From contig NZ_MAQW01000033.1 in NCBI RefSeq assembly GCF_001682855.1, forward strand, positions 77,580 through 141,579: a DNA stretch of 64,000 nucleotides, read 5' to 3'. This DNA comes from Bacillus sp. FJAT-27264 (GTDB taxonomy: Bacteria; Bacillota; Bacilli; Paenibacillales; Paenibacillaceae). Position 1 is the first letter of the stretch; every line of letters begins with the position of its first letter. The translations under genes were made by a program, and so were the position numbers. The notes under the pieces are model-generated. The model was not told where the DNA came from, searched no databases, and saw only the letters and a list, made by a program, of their open reading frames with translations. Below are positions 17,715-25,789 of this stretch, piece by piece.

Positions 17715-19817
17715 CTATTTCATATTCATTAAGACGCCTTCAACTTTCTTTTTCCATTCATGAATAACAGGTGTTTTATTAGGGGCAGAATCTAAAGTTT
17801 GGTATGCCTGATGATACTCTCCACTTTGAATGTGAGTAGACGCTAGGTAAAGAATTGTAGGTTCAAATTCCGGATCATATTCAAGAGATTTCTCAAGTAA
17901 GGTTATTGCCGCCTTGTAATCCCCCTTTGAATAGCATCGTCTAGAAATAGAGTTTAATACATCAACTATATCTATAATATCTTCATGCACAATTGCAATA
18001 ATATTCTCAGTCCGAACAATTTCTTTTTCAATAAGTTGCAATAATGTGACTAAACTTTCCTCACGTAGCACATTATATTCTATTCTTAGCAAGAGTAATT
18101 TTAGCTGTTTTTGCTCTTCGTTTCTTTTTGTTGTTTCTATCTGAATTTTATCTATCCAATGCTTTACTACTTCGGTCTCATCTCGAATTTGGAGCAGCCA
18201 TTCCAGTGACAACTCCAGATTACCAAGAACATAATTAAGAGTGCCTAGATTAAACAAGGTATTGGAATCTTCAGGAGCAAGAACAAAAGCTTGATTCAAA
18301 TACAAAAGAGAAGCATTATACTTTTCTTGTTCTAAACTCTCAATCGCAAGAAGGTTCAGCAATGCAACTGCTGGCCCCTTGTAATTTCTTAGTGCACTAA
18401 GAATGAGCTCCACTTCATATTGTAATACCCTTCTTATTTTTTCTTCAGTGTAATTAACGAGCAGGTCATCGAACAACGTTTGAATCGAAGGAATTCCAGG
18501 CTGTTTTTTGGCAATGATAATAAACCTCGAGATATTAAACTGTTGTTGTACCAGTGGGCTCATTAACTCAAAAGTCGCATTATATAGGTTCTGCGCTTCA
18601 TTATCTAGAGGAATTACATTAGGTATAACAGTCATTTTAAAAAGATTGTTTTCTTCAAAAAGCATATCTAATTCAGTCAATGTTGAGATAGGAACATAGT
18701 TCTTGTACTTTACCTGCTCTGAAAAGATAGCTTTAAAAGTTTCATATGAACGGGGATTGGTCACTTCAATAACAATTTTCCCCTCATATTCCAGATATTC
18801 CAACACTGATTTTAGGGCCTCTAAAGGACTTTCTGAATTGAAAAATTCTGTAGTTACTAGAACACAATCAAATTTGTTAGTTTTTAAAAGATCTAATTGA
18901 TTCGAGAACGTACCTACAGTTACGTTTCCGACAGAACTTGCAATCACTGCTTGCTTCTGATTTATTTCAATTCCCCGAATCGATGCTTCGGGGGATAAAT
19001 ATGACAATCTTTTTAGTAACGCTCCACACCCGCACCCTAACACTAGTACATTCTTATATTTTTCCAAATCATCTACATGACTAATTAAATCTTCCTTCTG
19101 ATGTAACGCCTCCAACCCAAATGACCATTTGTCAATAAATAATGAATCATTGAATTGCACACGATTGAATCTCCCGTAATGGTGAATGTAAACATTTCTA
19201 CAGATCGCTGTCTGATATCCTTTAGCAAGTAGACGCAAACAATAATCTGCTATAAATGAATCCAATTCTAGTTTCTCATCAAATTCTCCATTTTCTAACC
19301 AAATCGATTTTTTTATAAGAAAGCAGAAGTCAGAAATCGTTAGGCATTTTTCTATAACCCCATCCCTCAAACCCTGAAAGTATTGATTTTTGGAGTATAA
19401 AGCTAACTCTTCCATAGTAGAATAGTCGCCTATGTTCATTTGGCTATCATTAGTTGCATAATTGGATAATGGACCAACTGCAGCAATATCCTCTGAAGTA
19501 TACAGCCCTTGAATAAGGTTAGTTAACCAGTTTTCTGTAACAACCGTACTTGAGTGCATGAATAGTACATTATCGCCCTTCGAAATTTGGACGGCATTAT
19601 TCCATACTTTTTGAATAACAGCCCCATTATCGCAGGAGGAGATCAGAATATCAGTCTGATTCATGAACCAATTTATTTCTTCATCTGAAGCGTTATTATT
19701 GACAACTGCTATAAGTTCATAAGTTCCTTTTTCAGTGAAGGCCCGGATGCTTTGAATACATTCTATTGTGTATGATAACTCATTATCGCAAAACAAAATG
19801 ATACTCGTGTTTTCCAT
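17715..19817 (-). CDS. GT2-like domain fused to a methyltransferase-like domain and TPR tail
   Basis: 700 residues. N-terminal GT2-like segment (about 1-230): SIILFCDNELSYTIECIQSI, LIAVVNNNASDEE, GDNVLFMHSSTVVTENW; the usual DXD aspartates are replaced by MHSST, so activity is uncertain. Middle (about 245-440): a SAM-type Rossmann segment NVLVLGCGCGALLKRLS with IRGIEINQKQA. C-terminal (about 470-700): TPR-type helical repeats. The combination suggests a scaffold or multifunctional glycan-modifying protein. RBS AAGGAG precedes the ATG. It lies between two GT2 genes, 11 nt after the first operon gene. Confidence 0.8.
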   Translation of the reverse strand: MENTSIILFCDNELSYTIECIQSIRAFTEKGTYELIAVVNNNASDEEINWFMNQTDILISSCDNGAVIQKVWNNAVQISKGDNVLFMHSSTVVTENWLTNLIQGLYTSEDIAAVGPLSNYATNDSQMNIGDYSTMEELALYSKNQYFQGLRDGVIEKCLTISDFCFLIKKSIWLENGEFDEKLELDSFIADYCLRLLAKGYQTAICRNVYIHHYGRFNRVQFNDSLFIDKWSFGLEALHQKEDLISHVDDLEKYKNVLVLGCGCGALLKRLSYLSPEASIRGIEINQKQAVIASSVGNVTVGTFSNQLDLLKTNKFDCVLVTTEFFNSESPLEALKSVLEYLEYEGKIVIEVTNPRSYETFKAIFSEQVKYKNYVPISTLTELDMLFEENNLFKMTVIPNVIPLDNEAQNLYNATFELMSPLVQQQFNISRFIIIAKKQPGIPSIQTLFDDLLVNYTEEKIRRVLQYEVELILSALRNYKGPAVALLNLLAIESLEQEKYNASLLYLNQAFVLAPEDSNTLFNLGTLNYVLGNLELSLEWLLQIRDETEVVKHWIDKIQIETTKRNEEQKQLKLLLLRIEYNVLREESLVTLLQLIEKEIVRTENIIAIVHEDIIDIVDVLNSISRRCYSKGDYKAAITLLEKSLEYDPEFEPTILYLASTHIQSGEYHQAYQTLDSAPNKTPVIHEWKKKVEGVLMNMK

Positions 19818-19828
19818 TAAAGTACTCC

Positions 19829-20920
19829 TTAATTGTTGTGAGGTAACGTTTTGCTGAACTCTATCAATCTATCTTTAGAGGGCTCATATTCATAAGCAGC
19901 AGCCTTTCTATACTGAGCTTTTGCATTTTTAATATCACCTGTCACTTCGTAGAATACTCCCAAATTATGATGTGCTGCAAAACTTCCAGCACCGCTCACA
20001 CTTCCTTCCTTACCTGTCTCACCGATCTTTAAAGCTTCTAGATAGTAGCGTTCAATTAAAGGCAACATCTCACTAAATTGAACTGGATTGCACATTATAA
20101 GTTCCTGAAGGTATAGGGCTGATACGAAAAAAAAATCTGCATAATCTTTCAGAAATAAGCGTTCATTCTCAACAACATCTAGTCCTTCTGCTAAGTAGCC
20201 GGATTCAATCATAGCATATAAATAATTAACTATAAGGCTTGGTGCATATACTTCTTTCCGAGTTATTAGTTGATAGGAGACCTTCAATTGTTCGTGGGCT
20301 TGTTCATGATCTCCAAGTCCACGGTATTCTTTTGCAATCTGATAATAGTAATATGGATCATACGGATTTTCGTCAATTTCTTTCGCTAATAGAGGAATAT
20401 TACGACTTGATTTTTTTCTTTCATAATATCCATCATGCTGAACTTCAATATCAATTATACGCCTTGGAAGATTTGATATTACTTGTTCATGAATTCTTCC
20501 AGCATACCGAATAGAAGAAGGAAATAGTCTGGAAATATATATCTGCTCATAATTTATTCCATCCTTACTCCTGAATTTATTCACTATTCTTATCTTTCCA
20601 ATGGATGGTTCGCTATAATTTATAAACTTAATAATTTCTTCTTTGCATATATTAGATATATATTCATCCGCATCCAGGACAAGATTCCATTGACTCGTAG
20701 ATTTCGATAAAGCATAGTTTCTCGCCTCAGAAAAATCTCCACCCCATTCAAAATCAAATATCACAGCTCCAAATTCGCTGGCAATTTGTTTGGAGTTGTC
20801 AGTTGATCCGGTATCCACGATTATAATTTCATCCACATAGGATAATGCACTTTTTAGGCAACGTTCTAACGTATCCGCTTCATTTTTAACAATCATAACC
20901 AAAGATATTGTTTCCCCCAT
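19829..20920 (-). CDS. GT2-family glycosyltransferase with TPR tail (first gene of island operon)
   Basis: 363 residues. GT2 N-terminus SLVMIVKNEADTLERCLKS, EIIIVDTGSTDNSKQI, GDFSEARNYAL, LVLDADEYISN (DXD) and RIHEQV, a pattern of SunS/TPR-type bacterial GT2 enzymes. The C-terminal ~150 residues are TPR-like (NPYDPYYYYQIAKEYRGLGD, HHNLGVFYEVTGDIKNAKAQ). AGAGGT lies eight bases before the ATG. It shares the MIVKNE...EIIIVDTGSTD block with the glycosyltransferases at 23065 and 28769. Soluble. Confidence 0.88.
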   Translation of the reverse strand: MGETISLVMIVKNEADTLERCLKSALSYVDEIIIVDTGSTDNSKQIASEFGAVIFDFEWGGDFSEARNYALSKSTSQWNLVLDADEYISNICKEEIIKFINYSEPSIGKIRIVNKFRSKDGINYEQIYISRLFPSSIRYAGRIHEQVISNLPRRIIDIEVQHDGYYERKKSSRNIPLLAKEIDENPYDPYYYYQIAKEYRGLGDHEQAHEQLKVSYQLITRKEVYAPSLIVNYLYAMIESGYLAEGLDVVENERLFLKDYADFFFVSALYLQELIMCNPVQFSEMLPLIERYYLEALKIGETGKEGSVSGAGSFAAHHNLGVFYEVTGDIKNAKAQYRKAAAYEYEPSKDRLIEFSKTLPHNN

Positions 20921-21113
20921 AAAGTAGGTACCTCTTTTTCATAGCTTTTATTCTATTATCGGTTATTTTGTCGATTAACTAGAGCTTTCTTACAAAAAAC
21001 AACCAAATGAATTATTTCCTTTTTTTATTAGTGTACTTATCTTTATCCAGACATCGATTTGACCGATAAAAAACTATGCGTATTAATCACTATTGCTCCT
21101 GAAAGGACTACAG
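20921..21113. other. Divergent intergenic region of the sugar island
   Basis: 193 AT-rich bases between divergent operons. Each direction carries an ACCGATAA box (minus strand 20963-20956, plus strand 21062-21069) like the sigma-D -10 ahead of flgM, at 36-45 nt before the starts, but without a clear TAAA -35. A sigma-A-like TTGACC (21059-21064) with TATTAA 16 nt later is an alternative for the plus strand. Confidence 0.4.
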
Positions 21114-22604
21114 ATGATCTCTAACAAAATCAAAATCACTATGTTTCACACCTCTTCATCAGGTTCCAATAATTATTACTTATATCATGCAGCTACAGAT
21201 GCGATTAGAAACAAATATGATATAGAATTACTCACAGCACAAGAGGCGTTATACAATCGTAATCTGAATCACAGCGATGTTTACATTACAACCCATGGTG
21301 AACATGGTACCCAGAGTGACAAGGTAAATATCGAGTTGTGGCATGGTTTCCCTCTCAAAGGTATGGCTAAAATGGATCGGCAAGAAACTACAACGGATGA
21401 GAAAATTAACGATTATTGGTCTAATGTCGATATAATTACGTCTTACTCCACCCTGTATAACACAGCTATGAATGCATGTAATGGAGCGCGGATTCAAAAG
21501 TACCATATTACAGGTGTCCCACGAAATGACTCCTTGCTGACAGCAAACGGTCGAGCTAATTTGATGAATATATTACCTCAATGGAATGATTCAGGAGAGA
21601 ATATTATCTTTTTCATGCCCACTTTCCGGAAATCCATAATAAACCCTGATAAAACGGAGGGTGGGAAAAACTTTAGTAATCTATTTGGACTGTCAGAATT
21701 CAATAAGCAGCAGCTATTAAAATTCCTACGTGAGCATAACATCATATTAATTATCAAACTCCATCCTTTCGAAGAACAGTTCTTCTCTAAGGAATTACAA
21801 GATCTTTCTGATGAGAAAATATACACATTGAATGACACTACATTAGAGTCAGCCGGTATGGATCTTTATGATGTGCTGAATGCAGCTGATATGCTTCTTA
21901 CAGACTACTCTTCTGTATACATCGACTATCTTTTATTAAATCGCCCTGTGATTTTTCTTCCTACCGATCTAGAAGAATACAAGGCAAATCGGGGGTTGTT
22001 GTTGGAACCTTATGAATTCTGGACACCAGGACCTAAAATTGCTACACAGCATGAATTGCAAGAGACCATCACTCATTATCTTAAAAATTCTACATGGTAT
22101 GAAAATGAGAGAAATACAATATTGAACCTATGCCATAAATATCAAGATGCGCATTCTTCCGTGAGAGTATGGGAACTCATTGATACATATATCCAGGATA
22201 ACCTCCAATTAATCTATCAAAGACGTGAACAATCCGCAGAGTACCAAAACATGCAACAGCAAGTTAAACGTAAAATCCAAGACATTATTGAGCAAGGCAA
22301 TCTTGCCCAGGCTAATGAAGCAATTCAGCAATATCTCGAGAGCAACTCCGCAGACCCAGACATTTTCGCTATGAATGGGATGCTGCATTTATTAAACAAC
22401 GATGCACAAGAGGCAATCAATACCTTCCAGGCTGGTCATAAGCATTTCCCTTGGGACGAAGATCTTTTATACAATTTGGGCTATGTCTATGAATACCTTG
22501 GAGATACTTCAGCGGCTGTCGAACATTATCAGGAAGCACTCCGACTGAGCTCACGTCAAGAAATGACACAACTTCTAAAAGGAAAGTTGGAATCTATAAC
22601 ATAA
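21114..22604 (+). CDS. CDP-glycerol glycerophosphotransferase-like protein (TagB/TagF family) with TPR tail
   Basis: Expected to transfer glycerol-3-phosphate from CDP-glycerol. 496 residues from the ATG at 21114, which has GAAAGGA upstream; a TTG at 21093 precedes that box. The catalytic part (about 1-360) shows VNIELWHGFPLKGM, DIITSYSTLYNTAM, ITGVPRNDSLL, FFMPTFRKS, LIIKLHPFEEQF and the family hallmark LLTDYSSVYIDYLLLNRPVIF. About 120 C-terminal residues form TPR-like repeats, unusual for TagB/F. Wall teichoic acid enzymes act at the membrane on lipid-linked acceptors; here neighbouring tagD and flagellar genes suggest a protein glycan acceptor instead. The acceptor is inference. Confidence 0.85.
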   Translation: MISNKIKITMFHTSSSGSNNYYLYHAATDAIRNKYDIELLTAQEALYNRNLNHSDVYITTHGEHGTQSDKVNIELWHGFPLKGMAKMDRQETTTDEKINDYWSNVDIITSYSTLYNTAMNACNGARIQKYHITGVPRNDSLLTANGRANLMNILPQWNDSGENIIFFMPTFRKSIINPDKTEGGKNFSNLFGLSEFNKQQLLKFLREHNIILIIKLHPFEEQFFSKELQDLSDEKIYTLNDTTLESAGMDLYDVLNAADMLLTDYSSVYIDYLLLNRPVIFLPTDLEEYKANRGLLLEPYEFWTPGPKIATQHELQETITHYLKNSTWYENERNTILNLCHKYQDAHSSVRVWELIDTYIQDNLQLIYQRREQSAEYQNMQQQVKRKIQDIIEQGNLAQANEAIQQYLESNSADPDIFAMNGMLHLLNNDAQEAINTFQAGHKHFPWDEDLLYNLGYVYEYLGDTSAAVEHYQEALRLSSRQEMTQLLKGKLESIT

Positions 22605-22617
22605 AATGGAGGCTGCT

Positions 22618-23007
22618 ATGAAAAAGGTAATCACCTATGGAACATTCGACCTCCTGCACTATGGACACATTCTTTTATTGCAGAGAGCTAAAGAGCTTGG
22701 CGATCATCTAACCGTAGCTCTTTCTACTGATGATTTTAATACCATCAAACAAAAAAAAGCCTACTTCTCCTATGAGAAGCGTAAAATGATGCTTGAAGCC
22801 ATTAAATACGTCGATGAGGTTATTCCAGAGCACCATTGGGAGCAAAAAACATTCGATATAGACAACTTAAATATTGACGTGTTTGTTATGGGGAGCGATT
22901 GGGAAGGTAAATTCGATGAACTTAAAGCTTTATGTGAAGTGGTTTATCTCGAGAGGACACCTGATATATCTACAACCTCTATTAAAACAACTCTACAACA
23001 AAAATAA
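22618..23007 (+). CDS. tagD: Glycerol-3-phosphate cytidylyltransferase
   Basis: Makes CDP-glycerol from CTP and glycerol-3-phosphate, supplying the preceding transferase. 129 residues, the normal length. Motifs: YGTFDLLHYGHILLLQRAK (contains HxGH), GSDWEGKFDEL and the signature RTPDISTTSIK. The ATG at 22618 has GGAGG six bases upstream; an ATG at 22606 overlaps that box. It starts 13 nt after the glycerophosphotransferase stop, and the unit ends at the terminator beyond 23007. It is clearly GCT/TagD family and not the CDP-choline type. Confidence 0.93.
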   Translation: MKKVITYGTFDLLHYGHILLLQRAKELGDHLTVALSTDDFNTIKQKKAYFSYEKRKMMLEAIKYVDEVIPEHHWEQKTFDIDNLNIDVFVMGSDWEGKFDELKALCEVVYLERTPDISTTSIKTTLQQK

Positions 23008-23013
23008 ACATGG

Positions 23014-23045
23014 AAAAGGCGATCCTCTGTTAAGGACGCCTTTTT
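23014..23045 (+). terminator. Terminator after tagD
   Basis: Arms AAAAGGCGATCCT (23014-23026) and AGGACGCCTTTT (23033-23044) with one bulge, followed by a T-run on the plus strand. It separates tagD from the convergent 651-aa glycosyltransferase gene. Confidence 0.75.
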
Positions 23046-23064
23046 GTGTTTTACATTGTAAGTT

Positions 23065-25020
23065 TTATTGTTCTAAAAAATCCTTCACAAAGGAGATATT
23101 AATATAATCTGAACATTCTATTTTAAATTTATTTATAAAATTAGGCTTGGCTTCTTTATCGGCATATTTAATTAATGAATAGTAAAGATGCTTAGAACCT
23201 GGTTCCTGCTTTACAGCTTCACTGAGGAATTCAACTGCATCCTCATAATAGTTTTGGTTAGCATGATACATCCCTAAGTTAACTAAACTAGTCAGATCCA
23301 ATTGTTGTCCATTTAGAAGAGCAGAATAATAGTTCATCGCCATCTCGGTAAGACCAAGATTAAAGAAATAATTAGCCAATCTATTAATTAGTTCTGGCGT
23401 TTTCAATTGCTGAATAGCTTTATCGAAAAGTTCATAATCTTTTATTAAGAACAACTGTTTAGCAACCGAAAATAAAGTGTCCGCAAATTTAATTAGCACT
23501 TCATCATTAATACCTGAATCACCTTGAATAAAAGAGACTATAACGTTTGTTAAGTCATCTATAGTCTTATTATGATACTTTTTAGCAATCTCTTCAAGTT
23601 TGTCTGGTTGATTCCATTTAATAGCTCCTACAGCAACTTGTATCCAAAATTGCAACTGGTTTTCATATTCAGATTGATTCCAGTCAGAAAAATTGAACCA
23701 AGCTCCCTTATCTTCCACTATGATCGCATAACGCAATTGATCTAATGGATTAAGATTATCTAGCGTATCTATAAGACTGGAATAATAACGTACTAAATCC
23801 CCTTGCCCCAATACAAGAGAGACTTTGAATAACAATTCACAGTCAGCAATATTAGTGACATCATAAATTTTGTTTAAAAATCCAATTACTGCGTCCTGTT
23901 TTTCATGCTGACACAACCACTCTACTAACTTTAATAACACCTGTGGATTTTTATTATTCTTCTGAAGGAGCCTCGACAACCAATGGATAGCCTGCTTATT
24001 ATCACTAGATCTGAAGTATATGCCTACTAACTGCTGTACAGGAGTCTCAAAGCTATACATAGGATCAACAAGCCAGATTTCTTGGCCCTTCTTAGCCCTT
24101 TGTTCTCCAATTCGAATGGCTTCAAGATAACACTCTCCAGCTTGATTGAAAAAGCCCATTGTTTCATATTGAATTCCCTTAATCGCATGGTACTCAGCAT
24201 AATCAGTAAATGCAACTAACTTACTAGTCGTCAACCTATCAACCAATTCCAAACGGTTTTCTTGGAAGTACAAACTAATTAGTCCGATTAAGCAATGAGG
24301 GTACCACGCCAAACTGGAAGAATCACCAACTAATGCACGCTCGTAACAGCGAATAGCCTCCTCCATATTCTTTCCATACCGATACTGGTTGCCCAAGGTA
24401 AACCAATCGTATTCGCTCATCCTGTCTTTATTTTTCATAGTATTAAAAATAGACATATTACGTTCATGCTTATTCTTTTCAATTAGTCTTTTCGTTTGAT
24501 ATCCTGTATGGTAAATATTCATAGTGATTTTCTTATGGAAAAGCTGCCCCTGAGTGCCTCTAGTCAGCTGCTCATGAATAGGTCTTTCAAAAAGTATTCC
24601 TTTAAAGTTTGGAAATAGACGTGTTATTGGCGCTGTACTAATTTCATCATCTGAATCTCTATCTCCCGTGAAGTTGATGACGGGTAAAGTATAAGCAAGG
24701 TGGTTTTGAGGCTGTTCATTCTCTAAAAACCGGTTCCACTCATCATATTCATCCTTAGCCAAATACTCATCAGCATCAAGCACTAATATCCATTTTCCAG
24801 CTGCATGACGAATGGATTCATTCCTGGCCGCTGAAAAATCATTAACCCAAGGATAGTCAAACAACTGTGCAGAATATTCAGCTGCAATCTGTTTGGTACG
24901 ATCCGTAGATCCTGTATCGACAATAATAATCTCATCTGCGATGCCTGTTACACTCTCTAGACAGCGGGGCAGTAGCTCCTCTTCGTCTTTAACAATCATA
25001 CAAACGCTTAGTCGCTTCAT
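23065..25020 (-). CDS. GT2-family glycosyltransferase with long TPR tail, joined to the fliD-fliS-fliT operon
   Basis: 651 residues. The GT2 domain (about 1-240) has LSVCMIVKDEEELLPRCLES, EIIIVDTGSTDRTKQI, NDFSAARNESI, LVLDADEYLAKDEYDEW and RPIHEQL. The remaining 400 residues are TPR-like helices (GNQYRYGKNMEEAIRCYERA, NQAGECYLEAIRIGEQ, NLGMYHANQNYYEDAVEFLS). It begins 20 nt after the fliT stop on the same strand, so it is probably co-transcribed with flaG-fliD-fliS-fliT, the strongest link between the sugar island and the flagellum. AAAGGTTGG lies about 11 nt before the ATG. Confidence 0.9.
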   Translation of the reverse strand: MKRLSVCMIVKDEEELLPRCLESVTGIADEIIIVDTGSTDRTKQIAAEYSAQLFDYPWVNDFSAARNESIRHAAGKWILVLDADEYLAKDEYDEWNRFLENEQPQNHLAYTLPVINFTGDRDSDDEISTAPITRLFPNFKGILFERPIHEQLTRGTQGQLFHKKITMNIYHTGYQTKRLIEKNKHERNMSIFNTMKNKDRMSEYDWFTLGNQYRYGKNMEEAIRCYERALVGDSSSLAWYPHCLIGLISLYFQENRLELVDRLTTSKLVAFTDYAEYHAIKGIQYETMGFFNQAGECYLEAIRIGEQRAKKGQEIWLVDPMYSFETPVQQLVGIYFRSSDNKQAIHWLSRLLQKNNKNPQVLLKLVEWLCQHEKQDAVIGFLNKIYDVTNIADCELLFKVSLVLGQGDLVRYYSSLIDTLDNLNPLDQLRYAIIVEDKGAWFNFSDWNQSEYENQLQFWIQVAVGAIKWNQPDKLEEIAKKYHNKTIDDLTNVIVSFIQGDSGINDEVLIKFADTLFSVAKQLFLIKDYELFDKAIQQLKTPELINRLANYFFNLGLTEMAMNYYSALLNGQQLDLTSLVNLGMYHANQNYYEDAVEFLSEAVKQEPGSKHLYYSLIKYADKEAKPNFINKFKIECSDYINISFVKDFLEQ

Positions 25021-25040
25021 ATAAAAAAACCAACCTTTTA

Positions 25041-25385
25041 TTATTTCTTATGATCTACGAAAAAACTATCTACATTATAAGAAGCGCCATAAGCATTTTT
25101 TTGTTCCCTGATCGCCCCTTGCTTAGACAACCATTTACTCGCTTCATTTTTAAAGTCTTCCATTTTGAAAAGGATTACTTGATCATATTCCTTAAGTTCT
25201 TTTAATCGTGTAACATGCTCACTTGAAATAAATTCTTGTGAATCTATAATACGTTGGACCAATAGTTCCCGTTCATCAGCAAAAGTAGATAGTTCTTCAT
25301 AACTAACGAGATCAATTTTTTGAAGTAAGGTAGCTGTTATATCCTCAAGTTTCTTTAATGAAGTATCTATTACTACAGTATTCAT
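25041..25385 (-). CDS. fliT: FliT-like flagellar export chaperone
   Basis: 114 residues, mostly helical, resembling small FliT proteins of Bacillus that act as a chaperone for FliD. It starts within the fliS stop (4-nt ATGA overlap), the usual fliS-fliT arrangement. No catalytic motif is expected. Sequence divergence in this family is high, so the call depends mainly on position, size and the C-terminal SYNVDSFFVDHKK. Confidence 0.75.
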   Translation of the reverse strand: MNTVVIDTSLKKLEDITATLLQKIDLVSYEELSTFADERELLVQRIIDSQEFISSEHVTRLKELKEYDQVILFKMEDFKNEASKWLSKQGAIREQKNAYGASYNVDSFFVDHKK

Positions 25386-25771
25386 TTGGGTTGTTCAGAA
25401 GCCGCATTCAACGACTTGTTAGCAGCATCCCAAGCTTCTCTTAAGTCCAAAAGATAGCTTACCACTTCATCTGCCGGCTTTGTATTTTTCTTCAAATTAG
25501 CATTAATAAGCTGATGAATCATATACTCATAGACTTGATAGAGCGTCTTCGCAATTGGATAATCATAATTTAGCGCTGCAATTAACTCATGAATTACTGC
25601 TTGCGCCTTACATAAATTCACATTTGCTTTCTCATAATTCTTTTCTACGATTGCAGATATCCCTAACCTAGTAAAGCGAATCGCTCCATCATAAAGCATC
25701 AGCAGAAGTTGGGCTGGTGATGCTGTATGCAGTTGGGTCTGTTGATATTTTTGGTGGGGTGATGTAATCAA
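25382..25771 (-). CDS. fliS: Flagellin export chaperone FliS (TTG start)
   Basis: 129 residues. Binds the C-terminal region of flagellin in the cytoplasm, prevents premature polymerisation and delivers it for export; in B. subtilis it also helps FliW release from Hag. The conserved N-terminus YQQTQLHTASPAQLLLMLYD is plain, followed by the four-helix bundle with AIVEKNYEKANVNLCKAQAV. Start codon TTG with GGGAGAGAG upstream. fliT overlaps at the 3' end. Confidence 0.95.
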   Translation of the reverse strand: MITSPHQKYQQTQLHTASPAQLLLMLYDGAIRFTRLGISAIVEKNYEKANVNLCKAQAVIHELIAALNYDYPIAKTLYQVYEYMIHQLINANLKKNTKPADEVVSYLLDLREAWDAANKSLNAASEQPK

Positions 25772-25789
25772 AAAACTCTCTCCCTTGTA

